DNA of 64,000 bases from Eilatimonas milleporae (GTDB lineage: Bacteria; Pseudomonadota; Alphaproteobacteria; Sphingomonadales; Kordiimonadaceae): assembly GCF_003688555.1 (NCBI RefSeq), contig NZ_REFR01000010.1, forward strand, positions 310,001-374,000, given 5' to 3'. Below the pieces are notes generated by a model, which did no database searches, was not told where the DNA came from, and was given only the letters and a program-made list of their open reading frames with translations. The translations under genes were made by a program, and so were the position numbers. This document shows, piece by piece, positions 61,640 to 64,000 of the stretch (position 1 is its first letter; each line of letters begins with the position of its first letter).

Positions 61640-62182
61640 ATGAAACCTGCTGAGGAACGCGTCGGGGTCTATCCCGGCACATTCGATCCCATCACCAAGG
61701 GACATATGGACATCATCCGGCGCGGTCTGCAACTGGTGGACCGGCTGGTGATCGGGGTTGCCACCAACCCCAGTAAAAACCCTCTCTTCACACTGGAAGA
61801 ACGGGTCGCCATGGTCCGGCGCGAGGCCGGACCGCTGGCGCGCGAGGTCGGCGTCGGCTTCGATGTGGTGCAGTTTGACGAACTTCTGATGCATTTCGCC
61901 GAGCGGATGGGTGCCCGCATCATCATTCGCGGTTTGCGGGCCGTGGCCGATTTTGAATACGAATTCCAGATGACCGGCATGAATTATCAGATCAATCCAT
62001 CGGTGGAGACGGTGTTTCTGATGGCCGACCCGCGCTATCAGACCATCGCCTCCAAACTGGTGAAGGAAGTGGCTCTCTATGGCGGCAATATCGCCCCCTT
62101 CGTCTCGGAGAGCGTGGCGCGGGCCGTCGGCGAAAGGGTGGGGGGGCGGACGCACCCGCAGGCGGCAGGCGCCGATGCCTGA
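61640..62182 (+). CDS. coaD: Pantetheine-phosphate adenylyltransferase
   Basis: 180-aa enzyme of the fourth step of coenzyme A synthesis, adenylating 4'-phosphopantetheine to dephospho-CoA. GVYPGTFDPITKGHMDIIRR holds the T/HxGH nucleotide site; RGLRAVADFEYEFQMTGMN and LVKEVALYGGNIAPFV match the ligand and hexamer regions. ATG 61640 follows GGGGGAAACGC. gyrA-coaD-cyclophilin order fits alphaproteobacteria. The cyclophilin gene begins 69 bases later. Confidence 0.95.
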   Translation: MKPAEERVGVYPGTFDPITKGHMDIIRRGLQLVDRLVIGVATNPSKNPLFTLEERVAMVRREAGPLAREVGVGFDVVQFDELLMHFAERMGARIIIRGLRAVADFEYEFQMTGMNYQINPSVETVFLMADPRYQTIASKLVKEVALYGGNIAPFVSESVARAVGERVGGRTHPQAAGADA

Positions 62183-62251
62183 AAAATGCCGAAAACGGGG
62201 GCTATGGGTACCGCATACCCTAAAAATGAAGAAAGTTGGGAAAAGTCGAAA

Positions 62252-62812
62252 ATGCGTTTCTTGAACGGCAAACTGTTGGCATGGCTTGCAATGGCATTGG
62301 TGAATTTGATGAGCATTTCTTCCGAGGCGACCGAACTGGATCTGGAAAACACCCTCTATATGGACCTTGAGGGCGGGCGCGTGGTGATCGCCATGCGGCC
62401 CGACAAGGCGCCCAATCATGTGGCCCGCATCAAGGAACTGGCCCGCAGCGGTTTTTACGACGGTCTCATTTTTCACCGCGTGATCGAGGGGTTCATGGCC
62501 CAGGGCGGCGATCCGGAAGGCACCGGCACAGGGGGCAGCGGTCAGTATCTGAAGGCGGAATTCAACGATCTGCCCCATTTGCGCGGCACCCTGTCCATGG
62601 CCCGCGCCGACGATCCCGACAGTGCCGACAGCCAGTTTTTCATCTGTTTCGACCGGGTGCCTTTTCTGGATGACGAATACACCGCCTGGGGCCGCGTGGT
62701 CGCCGGTATGGACTATGTCGATATGATCGCGCGCGGCGAGCCGCCGATCAATCCAAGCAAGATCGTCCGCATGCGCGTCGCCGCGGATGTCGAAGCCGGG
62801 TCGGCGCAATAA
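62252..62812 (+). CDS. Exported cyclophilin-type peptidylprolyl isomerase
   Basis: 186-aa cis-trans prolyl isomerase with an N-terminal signal (MRFLNGKLLAWLAMALVNLMSISSEATEL), so periplasmic. The cyclophilin core has GFYDGLIFHRVIEGFMAQGGDPEGTGTGGSGQYLKAEFND, then LSMARADDPDSADSQFFICF and AWGRVVAGMDYVD. Catalytic Arg (FHRVI) is present. A second, cytoplasmic paralogue often follows in related genomes but does not here. A hairpin terminator follows. Confidence 0.92.
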   Translation: MRFLNGKLLAWLAMALVNLMSISSEATELDLENTLYMDLEGGRVVIAMRPDKAPNHVARIKELARSGFYDGLIFHRVIEGFMAQGGDPEGTGTGGSGQYLKAEFNDLPHLRGTLSMARADDPDSADSQFFICFDRVPFLDDEYTAWGRVVAGMDYVDMIARGEPPINPSKIVRMRVAADVEAGSAQ

Positions 62813-62849
62813 AAGGCGTCGGCTTCTCTCACACCATGACGGTTTGAAC

Positions 62850-62880
62850 CCTCAGGGCGTGTATGCGCCCTGAGGATAAT
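62850..62880. terminator. Hairpin between convergent cyclophilin and thioesterase genes
   Basis: Perfect 10-bp stem CCTCAGGGCG/CGCCCTGAGG with loop TGTATG, after the cyclophilin stop. No clear U tract, so termination is probable, perhaps bidirectional. Confidence 0.6.
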
Positions 62881-62967
62881 GGCGCATGGCGCGCTTGTGG
62901 TCGTTATGCAGGGCTGCTCGCGGCAGCCTGATCCCGCGCCTGTTATGGTGCGGTGTCCCTGTCCCTT

Positions 62968-63354
62968 TCAAAGAAACATTTGTGTTTGCATGACGACGGC
63001 AATGGGCCGTTGATCCTGGTCCTCAATCCTGGTCTGCCAGACGGTCAGACGTTTGCCGATGGACACAGGGGTTGCGGTTCCGGTCAGGACCGTGCCGCTT
63101 TCAGCCTTGCCGAGGAAATTTGTTTTGCTTTCGACGGTTGTCGTACCGGTGTTCTTTTCCGGCAGGTTCAGATAGGCCCCGATCGCCGCAAGTGAATCCG
63201 CAAACGCCATCAGGGCCCCGCCGTGAACATGGTTCCCGGCGGTGCAAAGGTCCTCGCGGACGGTCATGGTGCCGGTGACTTTTTCGCGGTCGAATTGTGG
63301 AACCTCGACACCGAAAAGCCGGGCCAGAGGCATCGCATCGGCAGGGTTTTGCAT
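62968..63354 (-). CDS. PaaI-type hotdog-fold thioesterase
   Basis: 128-aa acyl-CoA thioesterase-like protein. CTAGNHVHGGALMAFADSLAAIGAYLNLP is the hotdog helix with the catalytic-region HGG/D motif, and TVESKTNFLGKAESGTVLTGTATPVSIGKRLTVWQTRI the beta-sheet. Start ATG 63354 (MQNPADAMPLARLFGVEV) is preferred over the in-frame ATG 63420. Substrate unknown. Divergent from the XRE regulator. Confidence 0.83.
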   Translation of the reverse strand: MQNPADAMPLARLFGVEVPQFDREKVTGTMTVREDLCTAGNHVHGGALMAFADSLAAIGAYLNLPEKNTGTTTVESKTNFLGKAESGTVLTGTATPVSIGKRLTVWQTRIEDQDQRPIAVVMQTQMFL

Positions 63355-63488
63355 CGGAAATCTCCTGTTTCTTGAAAACGTGGTGCCGCTACAGTCACAG
63401 GACCGCGCAACCGAAGACAATGACCTTGGACGTCATCGAAAGTCCGGTATGGCCGGGGTATGACATCGGGATACATGGGAGGACGGTC

Positions 63489-64000
63489 TTGGCAACCTTC
63501 GGCACCATTCTGAAAACCTGGCGGCAGCGCCGGCGCATGAGCCAGATGGCGCTCGCCCTTGAATCCAATGTGTCGACGCGTCATGTGTCCTTTCTCGAAA
63601 CCGGGAAATCCGCACCCAGCCGCGACATGGTCCTGCGCCTTGCCGAGACCCTGTCCGTACCGGGACATGTGCGGAACGAATGGCTCCTCGCCGCCGGATT
63701 TGCACCGGCCTTCAGGCAGCGCGCGCTTGATGAAGAGGAATTGCGCCCCTTCCGGCGGGCCGTCACACGTCTTTTGGACGGGCATGATCCGTATCCGGGC
63801 TGGGCGCTTGATGGCGGTTGGCGGATCGTGCAGGCCAACGGCGCCGGGGAAAGTTTGCTCAGGCATTTGGGGATCGAACCGGGTGACAGTCTTGTCGCCG
63901 CCATCGTTGACGACCCCACTCTTGGCGGTGCACTGGTCAATTGGGAAGAAACGGTGTCACATCTCGCCGCCCGCCTCGGTGCCGAGGCACGCCGGCGGGG
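63489..64000 (+). CDS. XRE family regulator with MmyB/MLTR-like ligand-binding domain (3' end cut)
   Basis: At least 170 residues; continues beyond the window. TTG at 63489 follows GGGAGG with six-base spacing and opens ATFGTILKTWRQRRRMSQMALALESNVSTRHVSFLETGKSAPSRDMVLRLAETL, an XRE helix-turn-helix. After it, LLDGHDPYPGWALDGGWRIVQANGAGESLLRHLG is the PAS-like domain found in MmyB/MLTR regulators. An ATG at 63420 in the same frame would add 23 residues without homology. Confidence 0.85.
   Translation, partial: MATFGTILKTWRQRRRMSQMALALESNVSTRHVSFLETGKSAPSRDMVLRLAETLSVPGHVRNEWLLAAGFAPAFRQRALDEEELRPFRRAVTRLLDGHDPYPGWALDGGWRIVQANGAGESLLRHLGIEPGDSLVAAIVDDPTLGGALVNWEETVSHLAARLGAEARRR

Overview
The window is about 60% GC and most likely chromosomal DNA of an alphaproteobacterium. 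Evidence: rplM-rpsI and argC lie close together, gyrA-coaD-cyclophilin are in series, there is an NDUFAF6-like protein of the complex I assembly type, an orphan motA has an exact CtrA-type TTAA-N7-TTAA box upstream, and many secreted peptidases, beta-propellers and type I-secreted proteins are present. That mix resembles Kordiimonadales, Caulobacterales and relatives. The order is inferred and uncertain.

Layout. 1-0.85 kb: rplM (5' end missing) and rpsI. 1.1-8.3 kb: secreted/redox block (S9 lipoprotein peptidase, DUF442-type phosphatase, M28 peptidase, DsbD/ScsB-type reductase, periplasmic redoxin). 8.5-15.4 kb: motA, argC, gamma-carbonic anhydrase, sodB, NDUFAF6-like protein, a 61-aa protein with its own terminator, TPR lipoprotein, chorismate mutase, DksA/TraR protein. 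15.9-22.4 kb: two tandem ~1,050-aa secreted BNR/sortilin-type propellers. 22.4-28.8 kb: two small secreted paralogues, GNAT, ferritin-like diiron protein, amtB behind a sigma-54 promoter, a solute-binding-like protein, SRPBCC protein.

28.8-33.4 kb holds a cupin gene and then a four-gene translationally coupled operon: BlaI-type repressor, BlaR1-type M56 protease whose C-terminal sensor is replaced by ankyrin repeats, GMC flavoprotein, and a small Tat-exported subunit. Two operator-like palindromes precede it. I consider this the best candidate for a little-described sensing system. 33.4-36.6 kb: amidohydrolase/MarR divergon with a perfect operator, membrane protein, S9 peptidase remnant, VOC protein. 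36.8-42.8 kb: two-component system divergent from an ABC exporter, then a MarR protein with a Cys cluster.

43.4-51.2 kb: a repetitive acidic protein with a type I secretion-like C terminus, azlCD with a divergent CGNR regulator, a VOC stump, a membrane-anchored AraC regulator, a 958-aa beta-helix/RTX protein, and then a decayed second copy of the AraC gene followed by an orphan RTX-type C terminus. I read this as a duplicated regulator-substrate module whose second copy has collapsed.

51.3-64 kb: TetR-controlled RND efflux pair, effector-binding protein, GIY-YIG protein, tRNA-Ser(UGA), gyrA, LysE exporter, coaD, secreted cyclophilin, PaaI-type thioesterase, and an XRE regulator cut by the window end. 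No CRISPR array, rRNA, transposase or phage gene was seen.
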